64,000 nt of DNA, taken from positions 69,568 through 133,567 of the forward strand of contig JBGUZU010000015.1 in assembly GCA_045223915.1 (NCBI GenBank). The letters run 5' to 3'. Shown here one piece after another: positions 33,726-42,400 of the stretch. This stretch comes from Ruminimicrobiellum sp045223915 (GTDB lineage Bacteria > Elusimicrobiota > Endomicrobiia > Endomicrobiales > Endomicrobiaceae). Below the pieces are notes generated by a model. That model saw only the letters and a program-made list of their open reading frames with translations. It did not search any database and had not been told where the DNA came from. Both the position numbers and the translations under genes were made by a program. How positions within the stretch are numbered: position 1 is the first letter of the stretch; each line of letters starts with the position of its first letter.

Positions 33726-33879
33726 AAAATCGCTTTGCGATTTTGATGTATAGATGTATGGAGGTATGGATGCATGGAAACTACAAAAACTGTTTTTTTT
33801 GTTGTAGTTTCTATACTTCTATTCCTCTATCCCTCCATGCCTCAATTTTTCAAAAATTAACTTTAATTTTTGAAAAATT
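33726..33879 (-). repeat. composite intergenic element 7 between gltX and the DUF1844 gene
   Basis: In mRNA sense: a 17-bp perfect inverted repeat (33844-33860 with 33863-33879) that includes the last gltX codons and its stop; a G-rich arm of GGAGGGATAGAGGAATAG-type units (about 33843 to 33800); an apical CTACAA / TTGTAG pairing; a C-rich arm with CATCCATACCTCCATAC units (about 33780 to 33746); and hairpin AAAATCGC / GCGATTTT with loop AAA (33744 to 33726) 12 bases before the DUF1844 start. Same family as element 6. Confidence 0.72.
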
Positions 33880-35341
33880 TGTCTACCGTAATCTGTATTC
33901 TTTTTAAAACTTCTTCTTTTCCCATAACTTCCATCATATGGAAAAGACTCGGTCCTTGTGTTCTTCCGGAAATTGCAACTCTTATCGGATGGAACACTTT
34001 ACCGTTACTGAACCCTAACTCTACTGCCAAATCTCTTGCATATTTTTCAAGAGCTTCCGGTGAAAAATCCTGTTGGTTAGGTAATCTTTTTAATGTTTCT
34101 TCCAACACAACTTTAGAACTGTCTTTTTTTGTTTCGGATAACAAAACTTTTGATACCGCTTGTTCATCAAAAGATAATTCTTTAAAGAAGAAATCTACAA
34201 GCCCCGGAATATCTTTTAACAATTTTATTTTTTCATGTTCCAAAGAAATTGCTTTCTTAAGCAATTCTCTGTCCCAATCTTTTATTAAATCCTGTTGGTT
34301 TGTGTATTCTATCCAATCTATAAATAAATCATAAATTTCCTGGTCTGATTTACTTCTGATATACTCTCCGTTCATCCACAACAACTTTGAAGGATCAAAC
34401 GTTGCAGGGCTTGAATTACATCTGTCCAAAGAAAAGTTTTCTATTAAACTGTTACCGAAAAATAATTGTTGGCTGTCTTCCGTTGACCAGCCTAAAAGTG
34501 CCAAATAGTTTATTAATGCATCTTGCAAATAACCTTCTTTTCTGTATTCGAGAACGGAAGTGTGTCCGTGTCTTTTTGAAAGTCTTGCTCCGTCTGAACC
34601 GAGTATCATGGACAAATGTGCAAATACAGGAGGTTCCCAACCTAAAGCTTTAAATATGTGAATTTGTCTCGGTGTATTTGAAATGTGGTCATCACCTCTG
34701 ATTACATGCGACATTTCCATTAAATGGTCGTCTATTACACAAGCAAAATTGTATGTAGGTACACCGTTTGCTTTCATCAAAACAAAATCGTCAAGCAAAG
34801 CATTTTCAAAACTTACATGACCTCTGACAACATCGTCAAACTCTATTTTGCCTTCTTTAGGCATTCTGAATCTTATAACTGCTGTTCTGCCTTGTTTTTC
34901 ATATTCTTCCTGTTGTTCTTTAGTTAAGTTTGCGCAATGTCCGTTATATTTCGGAGGTTGTTTCGCAAGTCTTGCCTGTTCTCTCATTTTTTCTACTTCT
35001 TCAGGTGTACAATAACATTTATATGCATAACCTTTTTCAAGTAATATATCTATATATTTTTGATATATTCCCTGCTCTTTTCTTTTCATTTGATAATACG
35101 GAGCATATTTTTCAAGTTCGTTTCCCGGACCTTCATCCCAGTTAAGTTTCAACCATTTCATTGCGTTTATGATTATACCCGTTGAAGCTTCCGTAGACCT
35201 TGCTTCGTCGGTATCTTCTATTCTAAGGATAAATGTTCCTTTTTCTTTTTTTGCATAAAGATAGTTAAATAATGCAGTTCTTACTCCGCCTATATGTAAA
35301 TCGCCTGTAGGTGAAGGTGCAAATCGTACCCTAATACTCAT
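33863..35341 (-). CDS. gltX: glutamyl-tRNA synthetase
   Basis: A 492-aa class I synthetase that charges tRNA-Glu (and perhaps tRNA-Gln, if an amidotransferase exists elsewhere). It has the HIGH-type motif PSPTGDLHIGGVRTALFNYL at residues 9-28, the KMSKS-equivalent ARLSKRHGHTSV, and the GluRS sequence DDHISNTPRQIHIFKALGW. Length is normal. AGGAG precedes the ATG, and TATAAT on the minus strand at 35376-35381 is a likely -10 box. Its 3' end forms half of a perfect palindrome with the spacer. Confidence 0.97.
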   Translation of the reverse strand: MSIRVRFAPSPTGDLHIGGVRTALFNYLYAKKEKGTFILRIEDTDEARSTEASTGIIINAMKWLKLNWDEGPGNELEKYAPYYQMKRKEQGIYQKYIDILLEKGYAYKCYCTPEEVEKMREQARLAKQPPKYNGHCANLTKEQQEEYEKQGRTAVIRFRMPKEGKIEFDDVVRGHVSFENALLDDFVLMKANGVPTYNFACVIDDHLMEMSHVIRGDDHISNTPRQIHIFKALGWEPPVFAHLSMILGSDGARLSKRHGHTSVLEYRKEGYLQDALINYLALLGWSTEDSQQLFFGNSLIENFSLDRCNSSPATFDPSKLLWMNGEYIRSKSDQEIYDLFIDWIEYTNQQDLIKDWDRELLKKAISLEHEKIKLLKDIPGLVDFFFKELSFDEQAVSKVLLSETKKDSSKVVLEETLKRLPNQQDFSPEALEKYARDLAVELGFSNGKVFHPIRVAISGRTQGPSLFHMMEVMGKEEVLKRIQITVDKFFKN

Positions 35342-35435
35342 TTTATTTCTCCTAAAAAATATATATAGTTTGTATATTATACAAAATATTATTTAAATAG
35401 TTTAATTTGTGTTAAAATATTAGTATGAAACTTTT

Positions 35436-35465
35436 TTGATGCTTATTTTGTCTAAATATTATAAA
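35436..35465 (+). promoter_or_regulatory. promoter of the His-rich Spy-like gene
   Basis: TTGATG (35436-35441) and TATAAA (35460-35465) are 18 bases apart, 26 bases before the ATG at 35492. The AAGGGAGGG ribosome site is at 35477-35485. Confidence 0.6.
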
Positions 35466-35491
35466 ATAAGTATAACAAGGGAGGGATTACA

Positions 35492-36106
35492 ATGAAAAGC
35501 ATAAAGATTATAGTAGGTTTGTTTTTGATATTTGCTTTACCTATATCATCTTTTGCCGTTCCGCCAAGCAGAGGACATGGCAGTACACCGCCGAAATCTG
35601 CAAGTCACAGCAGTTATCACGGGCATGGTCGTCCATCTCATCATGGCCATCACGGACATCACAGTTATCACGGTTATTATTATGACAGTGATTATTATAC
35701 AAGAGATGCTTTTTGGACATTTTTAGGTTTTTCCGCATTAACAGCTATTGCTGTTGCCGCAAGTACTTCCAAAAAGAAAAAAGAAAAAGTTGTTGTTGTT
35801 GAAGAAAAAGAAGAAGAACCGGAAGATTTAACTCTTACGGCAGAACAGCAGGCTCAATTGCAAAAATTGTTTGATGAAAATAAAGACTATATTGCAAAGT
35901 TAAGAACCGAAAAAGATTCGAAAACGACTGCTTTGGAAAAAGAAAAAAGTAAAGCAAAACCGGATGAAGCAACCATAGCAAGTTTAGAAAATGAAATTTC
36001 GCAGTTATCAATGAACATATTCAGAGTTACACAAAATACGAAAAAGCAGATACAAACAATACTTACTCCCGCACAATATGAACAATATGAAGATGTAAGA
36101 CTCTAA
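35492..36106 (+). CDS. His-rich exported protein with Spy-like C-terminus
   Basis: A 204-aa protein with signal peptide MKSIKIIVGLFLIFALPISSFA. A His/Gly/Ser/Tyr-rich segment (residues about 27-70, repeated SYHGHG and HHGHHGHH) is followed by a short hydrophobic helix (FWTFLGFSALTAIAVAAS) and a basic stretch. The C-terminal half is helical with the pair LTLTAEQQAQLQKLF ... IQTILTPAQYEQYE, the LTxxQ elements of Spy/CpxP-like proteins. The His cluster could bind transition metals, which is inferred from composition. Promoter and terminator make it a one-gene unit. Compare the simpler relative at 13528. Confidence 0.7.
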   Translation: MKSIKIIVGLFLIFALPISSFAVPPSRGHGSTPPKSASHSSYHGHGRPSHHGHHGHHSYHGYYYDSDYYTRDAFWTFLGFSALTAIAVAASTSKKKKEKVVVVEEKEEEPEDLTLTAEQQAQLQKLFDENKDYIAKLRTEKDSKTTALEKEKSKAKPDEATIASLENEISQLSMNIFRVTQNTKKQIQTILTPAQYEQYEDVRL

Positions 36107-36169
36107 ACTGCAATGTATAATGTACAATTTATAATTTATAATTAACGACAAACGGCAATTTATAATAAC

Positions 36170-36201
36170 AAAAAACGGGAAGAAACCTCTTCCCGTTTTT
36201 T
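36170..36201. terminator. bidirectional terminator between the His-rich gene and hisG
   Basis: Stem AAAAAACGGGAAGA (36170-36183) pairs with TCTTCCCGTTTTTT (36188-36201) around a 4-base loop, between convergent genes. Confidence 0.92.
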
Positions 36202-36231
36202 TATTATTATTTAATCTTTTAATTCTTTAGT

Positions 36232-36281
36232 TGTATCTATACTTCTATGCATCCATACCTCAAAATTGCTTTAGCAATTTT
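36232..36281 (-). repeat. half composite element after hisG
   Basis: In the sense of hisG: a hairpin AAAATTGC / GCAATTTT (36281 to 36262) touching the stop codon, then GAGGTATGGATGCATAGAAG, the G-rich arm of the element 6/7 family. No partner arm follows; the transcript reaches the terminator. Confidence 0.55.
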
Positions 36282-37153
36282 TAGTATATAATCTTATTTA
36301 AAGGATATTCAATAATCCCTTCCGCACCTGCTCTCTTAAGTGCCGGAATAACTCTTTTTACAATATTTTCTTCGATGATAACTTCCAAAGCTATCCAATT
36401 ACCGTCACTCAAATTTGAGATTGTAGGTTTTCTTAATGCCGGCAATATTTTTTCAACTTCAGGTAACTTTTTGAAAGGTATATTCATTTTTAAACCAACC
36501 ATACCTTCCGCATTTAATGCACCTTGTAAAAGTATTGCAAGATTTTCGATTTTTTCTCTTTTCCAAGAATCTTTCCAAGAAGAATTGTTTGCAATAAGTC
36601 TTGTTGTTGAAGTTAAAATTTCTTCAACTATTCTTAAGTGATTTGCTCTTAAAGAAGAACCTGTTTCGGTAAGTTCAACGATAGCATCTACAAGTTTACC
36701 TGCTTTAGCTTCCGTTGCACCCCAAGAAAATTCTATGTTAGCTTTAACTTTGTTTTTGGCAAAATATTTTTTTGTATAGTTTAAAAGCTCTGTTGCAATT
36801 CTTTTGCCTTGCAAATCTTTTACGCTTTTTATTTTTGATGCTTCAGGTACTGCCAATACCCATCTTACAGGTCTGAAACCTGACTTTGCATATCTTAATT
36901 CGCAAACTTCTTTAACTTTTGCATTTGTTTCGCATATCCAATCAAAGCCGGTAAGACCTGCATCAAATACGCCGTCTTGAACATATTTTGCCATTTCTTG
37001 AGATCTTACAAGCATAACTTCTATTTCTTCATCGCTGCATGTAGGGAAATAAGATCTTGAAGAAACATTTATTCTTATACCTGCTTTTTTAAATAATTCA
37101 ATTGTTGATTCTTGTAAACTGCCTTTTGGAAATCCTAATCTTAATTTTTTCAC
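36281..37153 (-). CDS. hisG: ATP phosphoribosyltransferase, long form
   Basis: A 290-aa enzyme for the first step of histidine synthesis (ATP + PRPP). LRLGFPKGSLQEST at the N-terminus, the domain II region DAGLTGFDWI, and the PRPP loop IVELTETGSSLRANHLRIVEEI are clear. A C-terminal regulatory domain of about 75 residues (VGLKMNIPFKKLPEVEKILPALRKPTIS) marks the long, histidine-inhibited form, so no HisZ is needed. No other his gene is adjacent; it is the last gene after DUF1015 and cvpA. Confidence 0.94.
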   Translation of the reverse strand: MKKLRLGFPKGSLQESTIELFKKAGIRINVSSRSYFPTCSDEEIEVMLVRSQEMAKYVQDGVFDAGLTGFDWICETNAKVKEVCELRYAKSGFRPVRWVLAVPEASKIKSVKDLQGKRIATELLNYTKKYFAKNKVKANIEFSWGATEAKAGKLVDAIVELTETGSSLRANHLRIVEEILTSTTRLIANNSSWKDSWKREKIENLAILLQGALNAEGMVGLKMNIPFKKLPEVEKILPALRKPTISNLSDGNWIALEVIIEENIVKRVIPALKRAGAEGIIEYPLNKIIY

Positions 37154-37179
37154 TGTTATTCTCCTAATATTAAATATAC

Positions 37180-37623
37180 CTATTTTTTATCAAACTTAAA
37201 ATTCGGAACATATTTGCCGAATATAGGCAACACTTCTTTAGACAGATTCGATATATAGGTTGTTGTTGCCGTTTCTGCTTTGTTTGCGGAAGTGTTGAAA
37301 GCCGGTATCACAACATTTGCCGACAACACGAACCAAATAAAAAAGCCTAAACAAGCTCCTGCCAATTTATCGAATATGGATAAATAAAAAAACTTAACTA
37401 TTCCGAATATAAAAAGACCTATTAAAAAAATTATAATTGCCACCGCAGCAAAAATAAAATAATAATTTATACCGAACTGATACGGATAATTTTCAGCTAA
37501 TACTATAGCAAAAAATCCTGCGGCAACCGCAAAAAAGCTCTTAATTATACCTGCATAAAAACCTATGTACAACAACACTGCCAACAATACAAACAAAATA
37601 ATGTTAATTAAAATGTTTAACAT
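37180..37623 (-). CDS. CvpA-family membrane protein
   Basis: A 147-aa inner-membrane protein with four helices (about residues 3-20, 25-44, 55-78 and 85-107) and a short periplasmic or cytosolic tail. The layout and the conserved GFYAGIIKSFFAVAAGFFAIVLA and LDKLAGACLGFFIW-type blocks (FDKLAGACLGFFIWFVL) fit the CvpA/YshB family. CvpA is linked to colicin V production and envelope homeostasis, but its activity is unknown. It overlaps the DUF1015 gene by 7 bases. Confidence 0.8.
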   Translation of the reverse strand: MLNILINIILFVLLAVLLYIGFYAGIIKSFFAVAAGFFAIVLAENYPYQFGINYYFIFAAVAIIIFLIGLFIFGIVKFFYLSIFDKLAGACLGFFIWFVLSANVVIPAFNTSANKAETATTTYISNLSKEVLPIFGKYVPNFKFDKK

Positions 37624-38837
37624 GATTTATGTATTATTATACCGCTTGCCAATTTCGGGAAAAAGTAAGTGGATTTTTGCGGCATATTTTCATTGTTCAA
37701 TGCAATTTCTTTTATTGCTTCCACCGGTGTTGCAGGAACCAAAATCGCAATCTTTTTCGTTTTCTTGGCAAGAGCTATTGCTTCTTTTTCGTCTTTAACA
37801 TAAACATATTTGTCTGCAGTAACCTGTTCTTTAGGTATCAATATGTTATGCAATATACTTACACCCAAATTTCTGAAAGCCGAACAATTTTTCGGCATGG
37901 CTTTTTTAAGCAATGCTTCATTCTTTATAACCAAAGTTCTGTATTTGCCGTCTTTAAATAACAAAATAGGTTGAATTTTGGCTTTTTGAAGTTTATTAAA
38001 ATCTTTTTGAGGTAAAACATTAAAGTATTTTTCAATGTTTTGTTCAAGATTTTTAGGCTCTTCAATAACTCTGTGTGTAGGCCATATTGAAATACCGCTG
38101 TCTTCCATAGGGCACAAATATGCAAGAACATATCCGTATTCGTTTTTATCGGAAAACTTTTTATCTTTGCCTTTCATATATTGCAAATAGTTCCAAGATG
38201 TTTCGTATCTGTGGTGACCGTCGGCAATAAATGTTTTTTTGTTTTTCAATGAGCTTTCTACTTCTTTTACTATTTTTGCATCGTCTATAACCCACAATTT
38301 GTGAGCTGTTTTTTCTTTGTCTGTTGCAACGGAAGTAGGTTTTTTCTTTGATATCTTTTTGCACAAATTAACGATTTTCTTCTTATCATCGTTAAACAAT
38401 AAGAAAATCGGACTTAAATTTGCTTTAACGGCTTTTAATAAACTCAATCTGTCTGCTTTCGGTTTAGAAAGTGTTTTTTCGTGAGCTTTTACCGCTCCGC
38501 CGTGAGGATTTTCTATTTTAAGTGCCGCAAAGAAACCTCTTCTTACCATTTTTTTACCATGGTCTACAAATGCTTGTTCATAAAAATATAGAGCAGGTTT
38601 TGTTTCTTGCAACAAAACATTTTTATCTAACCATTCTTTGAACAAAACATTTGCTTGCGCATACTTGTTCCTTTTACCTTTTGGGTCCGAAAGTTCCAAT
38701 TGGACCATATTATATTTAGATTTTGCTTTCAATTTTTTCTTCTCTTCAGCACTTATTACATCATAAGGAGGGCAAATTTCGTTCGTAATGTTTGCTTTAG
38801 AATATCTTACACCGTTAAATGCTTTTATTATAGCCAT
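37617..38837 (-). CDS. DUF1015-family protein
   Basis: A 406-aa cytosolic protein. ICPPYDVISAEEKKKL, then RRGFFAALKIENPHGGAVKAHEKTLSKPKADRLSLLKAVKANLSPIFLLF and FIADGHHRYETSWNY, are the family's hallmark blocks (the last is GHHRYETA in most members). DUF1015 proteins have no established activity; the conserved His/Arg/Glu set suggests an enzyme acting on a phosphorylated or nucleotide substrate, which is speculative. First gene of a DUF1015-cvpA-hisG operon. AGGAG precedes the ATG. Confidence 0.9.
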   Translation of the reverse strand: MAIIKAFNGVRYSKANITNEICPPYDVISAEEKKKLKAKSKYNMVQLELSDPKGKRNKYAQANVLFKEWLDKNVLLQETKPALYFYEQAFVDHGKKMVRRGFFAALKIENPHGGAVKAHEKTLSKPKADRLSLLKAVKANLSPIFLLFNDDKKKIVNLCKKISKKKPTSVATDKEKTAHKLWVIDDAKIVKEVESSLKNKKTFIADGHHRYETSWNYLQYMKGKDKKFSDKNEYGYVLAYLCPMEDSGISIWPTHRVIEEPKNLEQNIEKYFNVLPQKDFNKLQKAKIQPILLFKDGKYRTLVIKNEALLKKAMPKNCSAFRNLGVSILHNILIPKEQVTADKYVYVKDEKEAIALAKKTKKIAILVPATPVEAIKEIALNNENMPQKSTYFFPKLASGIIIHKSC

Positions 38838-38867
38838 TTTAATACTCCTGTTTTTAAAATATTATTG

Positions 38868-38897
38868 ATTTTACATAATATTTCGGTATATTGTCAA
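38868..38897 (-). promoter_or_regulatory. promoter of the DUF1015-cvpA-hisG operon
   Basis: On the minus strand TTGACA (38892-38897) and TAAAAT (38868-38873) are 18 bases apart. It lies back to back with the promoter of the gene at 38981. Confidence 0.75.
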
Positions 38898-38943
38898 AAA
38901 AACGGGGAAATTGCGAAAATTCGGTAAAATTTTATTTTTTTTA

Positions 38944-38972
38944 TTGCGGTTATTTTGTCCAAGTGCTATAAT
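38944..38972 (+). promoter_or_regulatory. promoter with extended -10 before the small membrane protein gene
   Basis: TTGCGG (38944-38949) and TATAAT (38967-38972) are 17 bases apart, with TGC directly before the -10 (extended -10). The expected start point falls at about 38979-38981, on or next to the ATG at 38981, so the mRNA is probably leaderless. Confidence 0.75.
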
Positions 38973-38980
38973 TAAAATGT

Positions 38981-39460
38981 ATGAAAAGCATCTTAAAGTG
39001 CGTTTTAGCTTTTTTTGTTTTCTTTTCAATGGTAGATTTGTCGGCAATAAATCTATTAAGAGATTTTCGTTTTGATACAAAAACTACAGCAGCAATATCA
39101 ATGTCGGAAGTTGTAAATGTTCAGTATGATTTATTACAAAAAACAAAAAATGTTGTAGCAAATGTATGCGATAATATAGCAAAAGATGTTATAAGTTTGT
39201 TAGCTCCGACACAACAAAACAATGTATTTCTTGCTACTAATCAAAAAGAAAGAAAATTAAGTGCTGACAGCTACTTTAATTTTGTTAAAGTTGTGCTGTC
39301 TGTATTTATTTCAAGTATAAGTTATGTATTAAAAGACACTAAGATACCGTTGTTTTTCTTTGCGTTTGTATTCGTGTTTCTATTGAGGTATCTGGGACTT
39401 TTATTTACATTTGACGGGATAACTATCTCTAAACGGTATAAAAAGGCATATAGCATGTAG
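38981..39460 (+). CDS. exported/membrane protein preceding the giant gene
   Basis: A 159-aa protein with an N-terminal hydrophobic signal (ILKCVLAFFVFFSMVDLSA), a polar middle part (residues about 25-100) and two C-terminal membrane helices (VVLSVFISSISYVL and IPLFFFAFVFVFLLRYLGLLFTF). I do not recognise the family. No Shine-Dalgarno is present and the promoter -10 ends 8 bases before the ATG. The stop codon lies in the loop of a strong hairpin. Same strand as the giant gene 40 bases downstream, so a functional link is possible but not shown. Confidence 0.65.
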   Translation: MKSILKCVLAFFVFFSMVDLSAINLLRDFRFDTKTTAAISMSEVVNVQYDLLQKTKNVVANVCDNIAKDVISLLAPTQQNNVFLATNQKERKLSADSYFNFVKVVLSVFISSISYVLKDTKIPLFFFAFVFVFLLRYLGLLFTFDGITISKRYKKAYSM

Positions 39461-39481
39461 TAAATGCTATATGCTTTTTTT
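39446..39481 (+). terminator. intrinsic terminator / possible attenuator before the giant gene
   Basis: GCATATAGCAT (39446-39456) pairs perfectly with ATGCTATATGC (39464-39474), 7-base loop, followed by seven T residues. The stop codon of the upstream gene (39458-39460) is in the loop. Only 18 bases separate the T run from the giant gene's ATG, which leaves no room for a promoter between them. No convincing promoter is seen just upstream (TTGACG at 39411 and TATAAA at 39437 are 20 bases apart). The giant gene may therefore depend on read-through. Confidence 0.85.
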
Positions 39482-39499
39482 ATTGCAAGGAAGTGAATT

Positions 39500-42400
39500 A
39501 TGATAATAAAATTTATAAAGAAAAAGTTTAATTTAATAAAAATCTGTGCTGTTTTCATAACCGTATGTTTTGTTGTATCAACATTGGGTGCAAACTTGTA
39601 TGCCATACCGTTGGCAGAAAATGCAAACAAAAAATATGAAGATGTATTTAATAAAGTAAGCAGTATAAGTGCCGAATACGGTAAAATAACAGCAAGTAAA
39701 GATGCTAACAGTGATATAACAATAATAAATATTCAAGATTTGCATTGCCATCCTCAAACACAAAGAAATATATCTAAAATAATTACCCAAATTGCCGATA
39801 ATTATAATTTAAAGAAAATCTATGTTGAAGGCGGATACGGAGATATAGATACAAGTTGGTTAAATACAATAAAAGATGAAAAAATAAAAAGACAAATAAT
39901 AGAAGGTTTGTTGGAAGAAGGTATATTAACCGGAAGTGAATACTATAAATTAACAAACAACAATGAAGTAGAATTAAAAGGTATAGACGAAGAACAAATA
40001 CACAAAGATAATGTAAGAAGATTATCTTGGATTATCGCAAATCAAGACAAATATAAGGCTGTAATAACAAAAGTAGAAAAAGAAATAAATATATTGGAAA
40101 AAATGCATGTAAACAGCAGAAACGAAAGGTTCAATAGAGACATAGAAAAATATTTAACGAACGAAATCGATTCCAGAAGATTTTACAGACAGTTGGCAAA
40201 GTATGTTAAAGATATTAATGAAAATCCCGACAAATACAACAACATAACCGCAATAAGATTGGAAGATTATCCGAACATAACAAAATTTATTGCATTAAGA
40301 AAAACTGCAAAAGATATAGATGTAAAAGAAGTAACACAACAGTTACAAATGGTAATAAACGAATTGAAGAATAAATTACCATACAATGTGTACACGAGGT
40401 TGTTAAGTGAAACCGAAAATTTAAGCGACAGTCAAAAAGTTGTTGAACTTATAACAATGCTTTGCAACAAAGAGGGAATAAATTTAGAGAATAAATATAA
40501 ATCATTACATACATTTTTAGAAAGTAACGGAATAAACAGAGAATTAAATACGGTAGAACTTGTTCAAGAAGAAAGGCAATTGCTTTCGGAAATAAGAAAA
40601 GCTCTTTCTTACAATAATGAAGAATATGAAATAACTTTTATATCGGATTTCAGTAAATATTTTAAAGATTATTTGGAATATAAGTTGACCGATGCGGATT
40701 GGAAATATTTTGAAAAAGAATTCGATCAATTCATAACACTGTATTCTAAGTATGCTACCGTAAACAGAATACAGGAAATATACGGCGATTTTGAAGAAAT
40801 AAACAAATATTACAAAATAAACGATCAAAGAAATAACATATTTGTTTCAAACTTATTGAAAGACGAAGAAATAAGTGTATCGGAAACGGATAGGGTAAGA
40901 CAGGAAGAAGAAATATTAAAAAATTCTAAAGAAGTAATAATAGCGGTAACCGGTGGATTCCATAGTACCGAGTTGGAAGAAATATTAGCAAAAAAAGAAG
41001 TAAATACCATTGTAATAACTCCGTCAATATTTGAAGGAATAGAAAAAGCAACAAAACAATATAAAGGAATAATCAAAGAACAAAGCAGATATTTTCAACA
41101 TCAAGCTTTGGCATACACATTGGCGTCTTGCACTACAGATGAGTATAAAAAGAATTTGTTGTATTCGATGGCAAAAGACCTTCTCGGCGGCAATGTGGAA
41201 AGATTAAGAGAAGCTTTAGGACAGGATGTAGATTTAACCGTATTTGATAATTTACAGCCGTTAACGGAACAGGAACAAGAACAAATTTCCGAACAGAAAA
41301 ATATTATAGTATCTGCAGCATCTGATATAGCGGCCGATGTTTTACCTAAAGAAGGCGGTAAAGCTATATTTGTACCAAACGTCAGTGAAATAATATTAAA
41401 GGTATCAAGAAGTTTGGTTGATGCCGGAATATTCTTAAATAACGGACCGGTTTTTGCTGCGGAAGAATTGGGGTTACCTAACTTAGACGATATATCTCCG
41501 GAAGAATATTCAAGAATGCCTGATAGTATACAAGAAGCATTGGTTGCTAAAGAATACGGAACGGAAGCTGAATCCGATGAAAGAGCAAACGAAGAAGAAA
41601 ATTTTGCAGAAGAAAGTATTGATGAAACAGAAGATGTAGAAACACTTGTTGAAGAAGAAACCGTTGATTCAAGTTATCTTTCAGAAGAAAGAAAGTCTGA
41701 ACTTTTAAAAAAACTTAATAATGATAGAGAAGCTCTTGACTTGCTAATAGATATTTGTTGCAGGAAATCGGTTAATTTTGATTTATCGAAAGACAGTGCT
41801 CTTTTGGAAATGTTTATAAGAAAGCTCAATTTGGGTGAAGATTATCTCGATTTTGACTATATGTATGATATCGTAAGAAGAAGTATACATGTTGCAAATA
41901 CTTTTCCTATTGATACGGATTTAAAATTTGCATGTTTTGAGAAATTTATTGATTTCTTTAATTCCGAAGACAAGAACAAAAATGGCGAAGTATATTATAT
42001 AACTCTTTTTAGAAGACTGTTTTCTTTGAATAAGAAAAGTTTACAATTTTTTTATGAAACACTTGATGGACTATCCGCCAATGATTTGGTTTTTTATTAC
42101 GATGCTTCAAAAATAAATAAGAACTTAAAATTTTTATTAGAAAACTTTGATAAAGGCATTTACGAAATAACCGATTACAGCAGATTAGTTAATTTGTTTG
42201 ATAATATCGATAAATTGAGTTTCCTTTCCGAAGGAGAGTTCTCTTATTTAATATCTTTGCCAAACAAAATTTTTGTAAGTATTTTATATTCATCAAAAGA
42301 TTCTTTCCAATTAAAAACCAAACTGACTGTAGGCAAAAAATATTATTATAAAGGTTGTGATGAAGATGTAGCAAGAGCTATTTTTGACAAGGCTGAAAAG

